Source of the DNA: Heterohyrax brucei
Taxonomy: Eukaryota; Chordata; Mammalia; Hyracoidea; Procaviidae
Reading direction: 5' to 3'
Length of the DNA: 64,000 bases
Assembly (NCBI GenBank): GCA_028571685.1
Contig: CM053140.1
Coordinates: 57,418,201-57,482,200 of the forward strand
The stretch's first letter is position 1. Every line of letters starts with the position of its first letter. Positions 52,151 to 63,960 of the stretch are shown in pieces. Below the pieces are notes generated by a model. The model was not told where the DNA came from, did no database searches, and was given only the letters and a program-made list of their open reading frames with translations. Both the position numbers and the translations under genes were made by a program.

Positions 52151-55100
52151 ACACAAGAAGGCATTTGCCCAGAGTGTGATGGGATATTTTCTGAGAGGCA
52201 AGAGGTAAGTAAGCACATCTGCATGTAGGGGTCAGGGCCAAAGTCACTCTCAGCAACTCCCTCCCCCTACAAATAGGAGAGTAGGGAGGAGGGGTCCCTG
52301 GGATGCTTTTCTTTCTCACTCTGACCTCTTTAGCAGCTAGAAATTGAGCCAAGGGTGGAAGGAATGGAGACTTGGCTGGCCGAGGGGTTTGGGGAGGGAA
52401 GTGGGAGAAAACACCTTCCAGATTCTCATCAAACCCCTGTTTGTGGTTTACAGCCTCAAGTCTCTCCTCTCTCCCTTTTCCTCTGTCTGGATTTCCCCCC
52501 TTCTTTAGCTCGCCAGGTATCTCAGTCTCTCCTTCCCTCTCTCTTTTCCCCATCTCAGTCACCCTGTCTCCCTCCTGGATCTCTCTGTTTCCATATCCTT
52601 CTCTCTGGTTACCCTCCCCAGGCCCTTGCATGTTTCTGACTCCTCTCTCTGCCAGCACCTCTGTTTGTCTGTCTCTCCCTGTCCCAGTCCATCTGTCCGT
52701 CTCTCTCCGTCTGCCTGTGCGCGGGTGTCTCTGTCCATCTGTTCTACCACCCATCTGTCTGGCTGTCTGTGTGAGTCCTTCTAAGGGTGCCCACTCTTCC
52801 CCAAGGCTCCCTCCCCAAGGGCAATAAAGTCCTCTCCTGGCTCAAGACGTGGGGAGGGGGTGCAGTCCTGCAGTAGCAGTAAGCTTGAGTAGCAGCTGGG
52901 CCAAGCTGGGAGTTCGGAGCCAGCCAGCTGCAGAAGCGGCCCCTCCCCTGGGCTCCCAGGCCAAGGACCCTTGAGCAGTGAGAGGAGAAAAAGCAGGGCC
53001 TCACTGCAGCTAAGTTTGTACATGTATGTCTGAAAGGGGGGTCAGGAGCCTCATTCACCCTCTCTTCACCATCCTCCCCAAAGCCAGATCCTGGAGAGGG
53101 ATCTTCAGTACCCACCTTCCTCATTCCCTAGCCAAAGGAAAAGAAGTCTGGATCCAGGAGGGAGAGCAGAGAACAGGCCTTGGGGGAAGGATGGGCTGAG
53201 AGCCACAGCTTCCTGTCAGCTGGCCTGGGGGGGCCTCCTTCCCCTCCCTTCCAGGCAGTCCCTGGGGATCCCTCCAGCTCTGGTCCCAGCTCCAGGCATG
53301 AGGGGCTGCACAGGCAATTCCTGCCAGCTCCCACGGAGGCCGTTCCCACTCCCAGCTACCCCAGAGCCTCTGCCCAGTAGGAAAACAAAGGGGAATCACA
53401 CCAGTGCCCCCCAACAGTGGAGGCTGGCCCTGAATATAAGGAGATCCTGGACCCTGTCTAGGCACTGGCTACCCTGATGGACCCAGAAAGTCCACCTACC
53501 ATCGCTAGACACGCACCTCACACACACAGTGGGTCCCAGCCCCCACTGCCATGACCTGCATGCAACTTAGAGGGCTCAACAGGGAGCCATCCCCCAGAGA
53601 CCTGCACCCCATCTTGTATAGGTGGCAGGCTCCCACAGTGCCCTGGCACTAAGTCAGTGGCTTGAAACTGCCTCCCTCAACAACTTCCCAGCTTCTCTAT
53701 GCCCCCACTCCCTCTCCAAGCATAGCTTATAGTCCAAATTCCACAACGAATGGGGAAACTGAGGCCCAAGAGGAAGGGACAAGAGATCACAGCCCTCTGT
53801 CCTGAGACCTTGAGGCAGGGTAAGAGAGGAATGGGGGAAGAAGGGGCGCTGCAGGGGCAGCATCTGGCTCTGTCCTGACCTGCTATGGGCAAAGTCCACA
53901 CTGGCTGCACCCTCCACTGCAGCTGGGCCAGGGCCAGGGGCTGGCTGCCTCCTTTGAGCTCTCCTTGCCCCTGGCTGGGCCCCCTCCCTCCCTTCTCCCC
54001 CTTCTGAGCAGCCCTCCCTGCCCTCTCCCTCCTGCCTCTGGGCTCTCATCCTCAGCTCTTGGAAGCCTGACTCACTGTTTCCCCTCCTCTCTCCCCTCCC
54101 TCCCTCTCCCTGGCAGTGGCGCCTCCCCCTCCCCTGGGGGGGCTATGGCCACAAGGGTGCCTGCCTGCTCCTCTCCCCAGGCTCCGGCCCCTACTCCGCA
54201 CCCAGGAGGCCCCCTGCAGCTGTTCCAATTCTCTAACTAAAGCAAGGTGGCACACAAGTAGCCTAGGTCCCAGATCTGACTGTGCCAAGAATTTCTGCGA
54301 CCCTGGGCAAGAAGCTCCCCTTCCCAGACTTGGTTTCCAACTCTGTTAAACCAGGCAGGGGGAAGGCCAACTGGATGATGTCTTCCGCCCCCCACGTCTC
54401 TGTGGACCCTAAGTTCCTCCTTGTATAACCGAGGTGCCTCCCAAAGCAGGGCACCAACAACCTGTGGGGCCCGGTACCTGCCTCAGGCCCCGCCCCCGGG
54501 TCCCAAGAAGAGCTCAGCCACTCGGAGAAGACACAGATGCTGCACTGCCTTCAGGAGCAGAAGCAAAGCCAAAAGTCAAGTGACCCCTGGAATCCCATCT
54601 CCCCCTTCTCCCTCCTCCTATGGGAATCTTCCCCTCTCTCTCTCCCCACCTGTCCTCCTCCCTCTTCCCAGAGACATCTGCTTGTCTCTTCTCCAAATAC
54701 AAGCCCAACATTCGATCTTGGGTGAAAGGCCCTCAGTGGCAGCTCTAGTTTATGCCACGGGGGTGAGGGGGTAAGAAGTGGTATACGAGGGGTCTTCTGG
54801 CTCTCTGGACCCCACCCTCCAGTGGCTGTGATCCTGGCTCTTCTCCTTGCCTGTCTGCTTTCTCACCTCTCATCAGTGGCCTCCATCTCCATCTTTTCCT
54901 CTCTCAACTGCGCATGTGAATGTCTGGGTCTCTCTCCTCCCCACCCCCTGTCTTCCCCCTGCTCTCTCCCCAGGGGAGCCCATCTGCTGGCATTAGCAAC
55001 AAGGTTACCCTTGCTCCTGCCTGCTGGTCCCCAGCTCCACCCCATCCTGGCTTCCTGCTTCCCCCTGTGTCCCAGGAGGCCCAGGGGACCCAGACACAGA

Positions 55101-57079
55101 GATGGGCTCCATCCCATAATAGTGAGTTTGTTTGACCTCACCCAGCCAGACCAGAAGGGCCTGGGCATCTGGTATGGCAGGCACAGCACCCCCCCCTCCA
55201 TTCTTGGGCGGCTGGCATGAGACACTGAGCTCTGTAATCCACAAACGAACCAACAACAAAAAGATGAAGTTTACCTCTGGTCAGGAGGGTGGGAAAACAG
55301 AGGAGAGATGTGTTGGGGGAGATGATCAGGTTTGCCTGGAGGAAGCCCCTGTCCAATGGGGAGACAAGGCACAGAGGAGGAAGTGGTTCAAAGTCAGTGC
55401 TCCAGGTTGATTCAAGAACAATCAATGTCTTTCTGGTGCTCCAGAACAGTCCCCCCCAAATATCTTCTGCCAGGGACAGTCTGCTCCTCAAGCCATCAGC
55501 ACAGCCACAACAATCAGGTGGAAACCCCATCCCTTAATCTCCTTTAGAATCCAAGTCCAACCTCCTCTCAGTATACCTCCACTTAGCTCAGCAAAGGGTT
55601 CCAGAATCCTCCTTGCCAAGATCAAATCACGAGGAGGGGGGGCAAAGCCCCCCAGCTCCCAAGCCCCTTCACCAAAAGCCCCATCAGAGACTGAGGGCAG
55701 TTCGAAACAAAGCTGGGATCTTTAGACCCCAAAACTGAGAAGCTAAACTGTTCATCCACAGTACCTGAGTGTGTTGGGGATGCCCTGCCCCCATGACCTT
55801 ACTCCAGAACCCCCAGCCCCGTAACCATAATAAACAGCAAGCTCTTTTTCTTTATGACACCAAATTTCTCCAAGCCCAACAGCTCCTTCCATCACTACCT
55901 CAGCCATACATCACATTAAAAACTCACAGAGGGCAACTTAAACACATCACATTTGTTTCTCTCTATATTATTTCAAAAGTAACGGCATTAAAAATGGATT
56001 TTACTACAGAAAATAAATATCGGCACGTGGGCTGGGAGCCCTAGTAGGGGTGGGAGAGAGCCCACCAGGGGGATGTCCCTAAGGGTTTGGGCACAGCTTT
56101 AAGCACTAACAGGGGAAGTGACTGTGAGGGGACACCAATCCCCTGGGGTGTGGAGGACACCTGGGGAGGGGGCAATGCCCGCCCACCCACCCCAATGCCA
56201 GACCACAAGAGAGAAAAGAGCTTAGACTGCTGCTCATTGGTCCCCTAAAGCTCATGCCCTCAGTGGTCTTTGCCACCTCTGGAGGGTGGAAGCTCTAGGG
56301 CAAGAAGTTCACTAGTCCCTCTGGGTTACTCCAACTATTGACACAGCAGGAGAAAAAAAATGAATTCAACTTACTATCCAGTTTGATTTTCCATTACTAT
56401 AAAAATAAATATACATCTGCTCAAAGGAAAGAGATGGCAAGCAGCATGCACATGCCACCTGGGGAGTCCCCCCACAGCTCACCAGCACAATCCAACCAGG
56501 AACCTTCCAGTCAGGAGACATGGTGGAGGGGGGCGGTGGACAGACTGGTGCTGTTCACCTCACAGCCCCAGCTCACTCTGCCACAGACACTGGGCCACAC
56601 AGAACAGGAACAAGCCAACAATAGAAACACCCCAAATGCTCCTGGCAGGACTCTGCCCAGGCCTGGGCACATGTTCTTGCCCTGCCAGCGGCAGCAGCGG
56701 ACAAAATGTGGCCACCCTGACCCGGAGGCAAAGCTTGTCCTCACACCCTGAGCTCTGCCCTGGGAGCTGGGGCCAAGTCCCGCCTGACACCAACTGGTCT
56801 GGCGGGAAACGCCTGCCCAGCCAGACGGGCACAGGCCCCCCAAGGGTCTCTCCTCAAGCTCAGGCACCCAGACTGGTGCAGCATGGCCCTGCCTCCCAGA
56901 GTGACGCCTGGGTCCAAATTCAGCTGGCCCTGCCAGTCAGGCACTGGTGCAGAACCGAGGGCACCAGCCTCAGCCCCTCCCAGCCCAAGCTCCAGGGCCC
57001 CCAAGCTAGGAGGGAGGGCAGACTCCCCACCCCTCCACATCTGGCCCCGGCCCCCAGGGTCTGCGGTAGAGAATTCCCG

Positions 57080-57112
57080 CCCCCGCTTCTCTCTCTCTCT
57101 CTCTCTCTCTTT
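57080..57112. repeat. (CT)n run
   Basis: About ten CT units on the plus strand, ending in CTTTCTCCCTCC. Confidence 0.85.
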
Positions 57113-57529
57113 CTCCCTCCTCCCTCTCCGTGCCCGCTGCCCGCCTCAGGGACAGCCCCAGCTCCCGCCTCCGGCCAGCAAGGCCCACATCCTTCCTCCT
57201 TCAGCTGGCCCCTATGCTGGCAGGAGGCTGAGGGGTCAGGCTGCTGGGAGCCCCCCCAACTCGCGTCAATCCTCATCCCCAGCCCTAAAACTCTGGGTTG
57301 CTGTCCCTTTTCCTGTCGAACAGGAAACAAGGTTATTTCCTAGTCTCAGCCAGCCCCCTGCCCCTCGGGCTTGCTAGAGGACTTGGACCCAGCAGGGTAA
57401 GGCGTCCTCAGCCAGAAAGCCCGGGATTCAGCAATTCACCCCCAGCTCTGGGCCCAGGGGGCTGACAGCTGTCACTCAGCACCCCACCCCCTGGGGAAGA
57501 GGGGGCCGATTCAATCAGAGCCCTAGAGG

Positions 57530-57575
57530 AAACGCATTGATAGGCGATTATTTATTTATTTATGCAAAAGTGAGC
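57530..57575. promoter_or_regulatory. Short AT-rich element upstream of the CpG island
   Basis: TGATAGGCGATTA at 57538-57550 continues into a (TTTA)n run and an octamer-like ATGCAAAA. The 13-bp word also occurs in the element at 40.5 kb. Function unknown. Confidence 0.25.
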
Positions 57576-58241
57576 TGACTTTGTTCGCCAGGTAACAGGG
57601 CACGAAGCCCAACCCCTGTGGCCCAGACCACCCCCAAATCCCTCCTCCACCCTACACCCCCTCGGGTCATTAGGTCCCCGCCCCTCAACTCCCAGAGCAC
57701 CAGGAGAACCTTGGGATTTGGGGGTTGGAGGGGAGGGGCTCCTCCCTCCGCAGTCCCCCCTCTACCCAGCGCAGATCCTAAAATCCAGCCTTGTTCTCCG
57801 CTCCCACGGTCCCCCCCTCGTCCCCCCCCCACATTCCCAGCAAGCTGGAGAGCAAATTGCAGTTTTAAATCCAAAGACGGAGGGAGGGGGAAGGAGGAGG
57901 GGGCGCGCGGCAGCGCTGGGCGCGCACCTCGCCCCCGAGCCGGGGGAGCCGCGGGGCGGCCAGGAAACCCGAGAACCCCCCCTCTCTGCCCCCCCTCCCA
58001 GACCGCCTCCCCCTCCCCCTCCCCGGCGCTGCCTGCCAGGCTTCGAGCCGAGCCCAGCCGAGCCGCGGGGCCCCGGCGGAAACAAAGACCGATCGCACCG
58101 CGGGCACCGCAGCCACCGGGTCCGGCGGGTCGGACCGGGGGGCTTAGAGAGGGCGCGGGACCCCCCAGGTGCGCTGCACAAAAGAGCCCGGCCGGACGGT
58201 CCCCAGCGGGGGGCTAGGGCTAGGGAAGAGGTACCACTCAC

Positions 58242-58336
58242 CGGAGTGCTGGGCTGCCGGCTCCGTGGGACCGAGCCAAGCGAGGGGCTTTGGGGGGTGT
58301 CTGTCTTCCAGCGGCGGCAGCGACGCGGGCGCTTGG
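58242..58336 (-). other. AHDC1: AHDC1 second exon, noncoding, 95 bp
   Basis: Acceptor CTCCTCTCCCCAACAG|CCAA and donor CACTCCG|GTGAGT on the minus strand, both strong, 95 bp apart inside the promoter CpG island. No ATG is present in the exon. Confidence 0.65.
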
Positions 58337-59005
58337 CTGTTGGGGAGAGGAGTCGCAGAGCAGCCCTGAGCCGCCCGCCGTCGCTGACAGCATGGCTCGC
58401 GCTTAGGCTCACATTCGCCACCGCTAACTCCGCTGGACACGGCCCCCGCTCCCGCGGCACCCCCCCACCTCGATCACTCCTTCGCTCTCTTTGCGCCCCC
58501 CGTTTACCCCGCCGCGCACACTCTCCCAACCCTGGACACCCCCGCCCCCACCCCCCCAATTGCTAACCTGGGAGGGAACGCGCCCCGCGTAGTCCTGCTC
58601 CTCCTCCTCCGCCCTCCTCCCTCCCGCTCTCCGGCTGTCTGTCTGTCTTTCCGACTGTCTCTATCTTTCGCTCTCTCTGCCTTTCTCTGCTCTCTGAGCT
58701 GGGTGGGAAAAGGAAATGAGGACAGAAAGCAGACGCTGGCTTTGGGTGGTGGTAGCTGGATTCCCTCTCTCCCTCCCTCCTCCTCCTCCTTCCCTCCCTC
58801 CTCCTGCCTTCTGCTCTCTCGGCTGCGAGCGGGGCTGAGCGCAGCCTGGCGGGTGGCTCGCTCTGCCCGCCCGCCCGCCTGTCTGTCTGTCTGGTCTGCC
58901 TCACTCGCTCCCTCCCTCCGTCTCTCGCCCTCGCCCTGCCTGCCTGCCTGCCTGCCTCTCTCCGTCTCCGCCGCCGCCGCCGCTGCCTCTGCGAGCTCGC
59001 CTTAC
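58337..59005 (-). other. AHDC1: AHDC1 first intron (about 0.67 kb)
   Basis: GC-rich intron running from GTAAGG at 59005 to the acceptor at 58337, rich in short tandem runs. The Arg-rich frames in it are repeat artefacts. Confidence 0.55.
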
Positions 59006-59050
59006 CTTCGCCGCTCACCATCCGGAACCCCAGGGGGGAGAGCGCGCGCA
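59006..59050 (-). other. AHDC1: AHDC1 first exon (5' end approximate)
   Basis: Donor GCGAAG|GTAAGG, with exon end at 59006, lies just downstream of a ZNF143/SBS-like site. A second donor-like GATG|GTGAGC lies about 13 bp upstream. The transcription start is not determined; the right limit is a guess. An ATG at 59021 would begin an upstream ORF if it is transcribed. Confidence 0.55.
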
Positions 59051-59069
59051 GCTTGCCGGGACTTGTAGT
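59051..59069 (-). promoter_or_regulatory. ZNF143/SBS-like promoter motif
   Basis: The minus strand reads ACTACAAGTCCCGGCAAGC, close to the SBS consensus ACTACAATTCCCAGMATGC bound by ZNF143/THAP11 at many CpG-island promoters. Confidence 0.55.
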
Positions 59070-61355
59070 CCCCGCCCCGCCGCTCGGCGCGCGAGGCGGG
59101 CGGGGCCGCGCGAGCAGCTCCGACGGGGCGGCCGGGCGCCGGCAGGGACCCTGCGACCCTGGGGACCGTTTGGAGGGCCATGCCCCCGTCTACTTGGGGG
59201 CTCTGTTCCTCCCTGCGAATTGGGGATGTTCCTCACGTTCCAAATCTCCTGCGGGGGCTCTGGCTCAAATGCAAGTTACCGGTGGGAGCGAAGGGGCGGA
59301 GCCTGAGAATGGAATGGGAATCGAATGGGGAATCGGGGAATTAGCCAAAAGGGCTGCGACTTTCTACGCGCCCCAAGTAAATAGGAGGCAAAGAGGAGTG
59401 AGGGAAGGACCGACTCTCCTGAATTTGGGGATGTTCACCCTTTCTGAAAAGGTTTTCTACTGTGTAAAGCGTAGGGGTTTACGGCGGGAAGACGGCTGTG
59501 GGAAAAGCTCAAAGCCCCAGGGAACGGCTCCTCCACCCTCAGTGACCTTTCTCTGATCTCTGCGCTCTGGGTTTAGCCCCTCCAACTAATATTTTTCCTA
59601 GAAGTCCAAGAACGGCGAGGGCGCAACAGCCCAGACTAATGCTCAGATAGCCTCTTCTAGAATTCGACTGAGCATTTCCATTGTATTGAAAAGCAGAATT
59701 TAGATTCACAGTTCGGATTCCCCGTTGGGGTGGGCTCAGCGCTTTCACCTACCTCCTCTTCAGCTCACATCTGTTATCCAGCCCCAGGCGGCGGGCACTT
59801 TGCCTGGCCTACCCTACGGATGGGAATGCGCGCTGCAGAGGACCTGGTTACCATGGGGAGGAAGCGGAACAACCCCAACAGGAGAACTGTGGCGGCTGCC
59901 ATTTACCGGGCTCCGCTGCGCTTCTGAATCTTGACAGCTCAGTGACAGGATACTGCCACTATCATTTCCATTTTTGAGATGAAGGCACCAAGGGCCCAGG
60001 TCCCTCAGTTAAAAAGTGGATCCCCGACTGGCAGATTCCAAAACCCACGCACTAAAACCCTGAGCTCCACACAACTGCAAGGGACTCTGCGTCTGACCTT
60101 CTCTGCCTGCGTCTGTGTCTTCTCTCGGCACTTCAGTTCAACAAAAGTTAACTGAGGTATGCGGGCTCTCGCAGAGGACGCGGAGATGAATAATACACGG
60201 CTCCTATCCTGTCCTCAGTGGCTACTGATACCAGCCCTGACTGGTCCTGCGGAGGTCTCACCTCACCTTGTGTCTGACATTCCTGTTGACTGTATCTGCT
60301 GGCTGTGTCGTCTTGCCCCATGTCTGAAGTTCCTCCAGCAGTGCCTCTATTCTTGGCCCACCTGTTTCTGACTCCTCTCTTGGCCCTGCAGGCTATGGCT
60401 TGCTTGTGACAATAGCATGTAGTGACATTTTGCCAACTGCAGCTCTCTGTCACCACCTTTCCCACACCTCCAGTTCTCCTGAGCTCTGACTCTTCTTCTA
60501 GGACATCGTCTGTACTACAGACTGTGAGAAGACTAGGTGGCCGTCTCTATTGTCTTTCTGGGAAAAGCTCAGAGCAGTAGTAGAGGACTAGGCTCTAATG
60601 GAACACCTATTGACTTGGCATGACACTGAGGAGCTGGCATGGCCAGCTGGAGAGACCCCCACTTGCAAACGGCTTGTCCTTGCAGACAAGATGGGCCTTG
60701 CATTCAAAGATGTAGTCATTGAACCATAAGCATTGTGTGCTTCGATAGTAATGAAAGCAGTAAAGCCATCAGAAGCCCTTTGCAGCTCCAAAGCCTGAGC
60801 CTGAAGTTATCATGAATAGATGAGACTCTGGCATCTTGCCCTAGCTAGCTGTACACCATGTGAAGTGAGAGATTTGAACATCGGGAAGGACGGGAGAGGT
60901 ACAGTTTGCCCCTCCGTTATCCCCTTCATACACACACTCTTACCCATTAGGCTGTCCCCCAGAACATGCTGGGAGGGTAATGAGGTGGCAAAATCTAGGA
61001 TGGCCACTGGGAATAGGAGAACCCCAAATAGGCTAAGGTACCTCAATTACGGGAGTTGGCAAGGTACAGGGAGGAGGAAGGTTAAGTGAAGAGGCCAAGA
61101 GGGAGAGGTTAGTAGGTCTCAGAAGAATGAGGGAGACTAGAAATTAAGTGGGGGTTCTCCAAACATGTCCCTGTTTTCCTGGTTGCTTCAGCTGTCTGCA
61201 CCCTGGAGATTGTGGATAACTCAAGCATGACAAAGTTTCCCTGTCATCTGGGGGCTAATCTTTAAAGCCTTGCAAAATTGTGTTGGCTGACCCGGGCTGG
61301 GGGTGGGGTGTCTCCCCAGACAAACGCAAACTGAGAATCTTCCTGTGGGCTGCTG

Positions 61356-61369
61356 CTGCCACCTAGTGG
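61356..61369 (-). promoter_or_regulatory. CTCF core motif, minus orientation
   Basis: The minus strand reads CCACTAGGTGGCAG, matching all 14 positions of CCASYAGRKGGCRS. It lies about 2.3 kb upstream of the AHDC1 first exon. Confidence 0.6.
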
Positions 61370-61664
61370 CTCATATTCGTATCTGCTTGCGCTACCTAAG
61401 GTGAAAAGCCAATCCTTAGGGGTTTGAATCTGGATCACCACAGGCAGGACGGGGTGGCTGTAAGATCCAGAAGAAAAGAGAACTGAAGTAGTGGACCCAA
61501 GTTCTCGAAGAGCCTGTATGATTCCGTTCTGGGCTCATCTTACTCCAATCACTGTTGTTTTAGCACTGGGAGAGAACATAACTAGACCTTGGGAAATACA
61601 GGTGAGATTGTAGAGGTAAAGGTGCGGGGCCTAAGGGGTTGGAGACCAAGTAGAACAGGACCCA

Positions 61665-61800
61665 GACAGACTGAGTTCTGATTCTGCTTAGACTACCTGT
61701 GTGTCCCTAACCTCTCTGAGCCACAGTTTCCATTCCCTGTCTACGCATAGGGCTATAGGAAATATTAACTGAGCACATGGATATGAAGGCATTTTGAAAC
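61665..61800 (-). repeat. MIR, reverse orientation
   Basis: 'gttctgattctgcttagact', 'cctctctgagccacagtttc' and 'ggaaatattaactgagcaca'. Confidence 0.65.
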
Positions 61801-62024
61801 CTGGTAGAAGCCAGGGGAGGGACCACTGAGTCATGATAATGTTAATGACAATAACCCAGAGGCCACAGCATCCTGGAACCAGGCCCCTGGGGCTAAGAGA
61901 AAGGGCAGGGTCAAGGGAGCCTTGGGTTCAGATAGGAACTACCCTATCGGACTGGAGTTTTGGAACTGGCCTAACTTTTAGGGAAAACTCAGGGGAGATG
62001 TGGTCGCTGAAGAGTAGTTCAGCC

Positions 62025-62100
62025 CAGTCTGCAGAAGAGGAAACTGAGGCCTAGAGAGGCTGATGGCCTGTCCTAAGTCACTGAGTTGCAGATCAGGGAA
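62025..62100 (+). repeat. MIR fragment
   Basis: 'agaggaaactgaggcctaga' followed by 'tcctaagtcactgagttgca'. Confidence 0.65.
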
Positions 62101-62882
62101 CAAGAGACCAGTTGGACTAGAGCCATGATGGCTCTGGCTCTCCCCTCCCCTGGGTGGTAGCAGCTTGGAGCTGGAGCCCAGAGACCTTGGAAGCAGGAAG
62201 CCCCCCTCATTGTAATATGGTGGAAGCTAAGGCCCCAGGCCCCCATTATCCCTCCTCCTGGGCTGGCCCATCTCCCCTCCCCCTGCAAGTCCTCCCACAT
62301 TCCTCTAGGCAACAGGAAACCCCAGCTGCAGCCCAGACTTCAAACAGCTCCTCCCTCTGGGTAGGGGGTGTGGGAGGAGAGGCCAGAGGTCAGAGGGTAA
62401 AGGTCAGCTTTGTTCCTGCCGGAGGTAGAGAGGGACAGGGGAAATTGAGGGGGAAGGGAGAGCCCTTGACAGCCACACCACGTGTATGAATTCTTGTGCC
62501 CAGCAGGGTGTGTGTGGCTCCTGCTTTCTGGATGTTTGTGTTGAGGAGACATTTCTGTGTCCTCAGTTTCTCCTGAGTTATGTGGCTTGGATCACTGACA
62601 TATCTGTAGGGGTCATCATGTGTATTGACGGATCTGGTTCCCAGGCCTGGTCAAAGCTGTGTCCTTCTGTCAGTGTGACCTGGTGGGGGGTCCCCTTTTC
62701 ACTCCTTCCTCTCACTTTCTTTCTCCACAGTGGTCAACAGACATTTCCTTCTGAAAGTGAACTTGATTATGTTCAGAACTCCTCTCCTCCAAGCCTGGCA
62801 CTGAAGTCTCATTGCCCAGTGGTTCACGTTGCAGTCCCTGTGTTTGACAAGCAAGGCCCACATTTACCTCATCTTACTTTTC

Positions 62883-63230
62883 AAAACCTAAACCCGTTGC
62901 CATTGAGTCAGTTCCAACTCATAGCAACCCTGTAGAGTTTCCAAGGCTGTGCATCTTTGCGGAAGCAGATTGTCACATCTTTCTTCCACAAGGCTGCTAG
63001 TGGTTTTGGACTGTCAATTTTTTTTTTTTTTATTTAACATAACAGTGAAAATGTACATTCACGTATAAATTTACATGCCCCCCTATATGCAGCTTCCACT
63101 GCTCTCCCTGTCTGGTGACTGCACACTATTCCTCTCTGCTCCATACATGTCTCATCCTCCCAACATGGACTGTCAATCTTTTGATTAGCAGTCCATCACT
63201 TTAATTACTTGACCACCACGGCTCCTTAGT
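62883..63230 (-). repeat. AfroSINE, reverse orientation, split by an insertion
   Basis: Right part 'ttgccattgagtcagttcca', 'aactcatagcaaccctgtag' and left part 'attagcagtccatcacttta', 'cttgaccaccacggctcctt' together make one SINE variant. It is interrupted at 63019-63165. Confidence 0.85.
63019..63165 (-). mobile_element. Retroposed insertion with poly(A) inside the AfroSINE
   Basis: About 147 bp, poly(T) first on the plus strand, so a 3'-end retrocopy in reverse orientation. It is flanked by exact 12-bp repeats tggactgtcaat at 63007-63018 and 63166-63177. The body is not a repeat I recognise; a truncated LINE-1 3' end is one possibility. Confidence 0.7.
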
Positions 63231-63437
63231 ATTCCTTTTCTCCAACTGAGTTAGGACTCTTCCCTGTTCTCCCATACACACTGCATTGTCATTTTCTGCT
63301 AGTGTCTGCCCTCCTGCACTCTCTGAGGATGGGAATTGGGTATGTCTTGCTTCCCGTAGTGGGAAAGTTCTGGTGGGATCTGGCGCTCCCATCCAAGGAT
63401 GCGTTTCCACAGTTTTTGACTGTAGTACCGAATATGG

Positions 63438-63451
63438 CCACTAGAGGGAGC
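63438..63451 (+). promoter_or_regulatory. CTCF-like motif, plus orientation
   Basis: CCACTAGAGGGAGC matches 13 of 14 positions of the CTCF core. It is divergent to the site at 61356-61369. Confidence 0.5.
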
Positions 63452-63639
63452 ACGTACATCACTGCAGGACAGTCCAGGTAGGGGCGGGCAGGTAACACCG
63501 GGGGATGAGGGAATGTCCGCATCCTACACCTGGGAAGGAACTACTTGAGTGTATAGGGAGTCCACTGAGTTCAGCCCTGGAGTAGTGGAATCCAGGACAG
63601 ACTTTCCCAACAGGTTCTTGGCCCCCAGATTTTTTCTGA

Positions 63640-63960
63640 CTTTCTCTCACAGCTCAAGAGTCACTCCCCCCTTGTCTCCTGCCCCTTCTTTCTTAACCTC
63701 CAACATTCTTCTCCCAGGCTTCATCTGCAGTAGCTTGAATGAACTACACTCAGGCATACCTCTGGGCCTTTGCACATGCTGTTCCCTCAGTGGCAGATGT
63801 CCTCACCAGTTGGCTGCTTCATCAGACAGATTTTCTTCCACATTCTCCCAGAAGCCTCCCTTGACTGACATTGCCCCTAAGTATTGTTCACTGTTCTGCC
63901 TCCTGGGAAGGACTGGTCTACAGGAGACATCAGTAAATATGAATGGAATAAATGACTTAG
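63640..63960 (+). repeat. L2 LINE 3' fragment
   Basis: 'ctgggcctttgcacatgctg', 'ttccctcagtggcagatgtc' and 'cattctcccagaagcctccc' match L2 3' words. Confidence 0.75.

Larger units (their letters stand above)
44957..58241 (-). other. AHDC1: AHDC1 intron between the second exon and the 57-bp exon (about 13.3 kb)
   Basis: Holds MIR copies, TG/CA-rich tracts, a trinucleotide run, a minisatellite and AT-rich unique islands at 55.8-56.05 and 56.3-56.45 kb. Stretches 44.96-45.95, 52.3-53.7 and 54.2-55.8 kb show nothing recognisable. Confidence 0.45.
57880..59180 (-). promoter_or_regulatory. AHDC1: AHDC1 CpG-island promoter
   Basis: About 1.3 kb of very GC- and CpG-rich sequence holding the first two exon candidates. 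It has many Sp1/KLF GC boxes, (CCTG)n, (CTGT)n and (CCG)n runs at 58.88-58.99 kb, and no TATA box at the expected place, as usual for a CpG-island promoter. It lies 50.7 kb from the AHDC1 start codon, close to my recollection of the human gene. Confidence 0.8.

Noticed and set aside
57718..58566. 282-codon plus-strand and 265-codon minus-strand frames in the promoter
   Set aside because: CpG-island composition suppresses stop codons on both strands; the minus frame is explained by the noncoding second exon.
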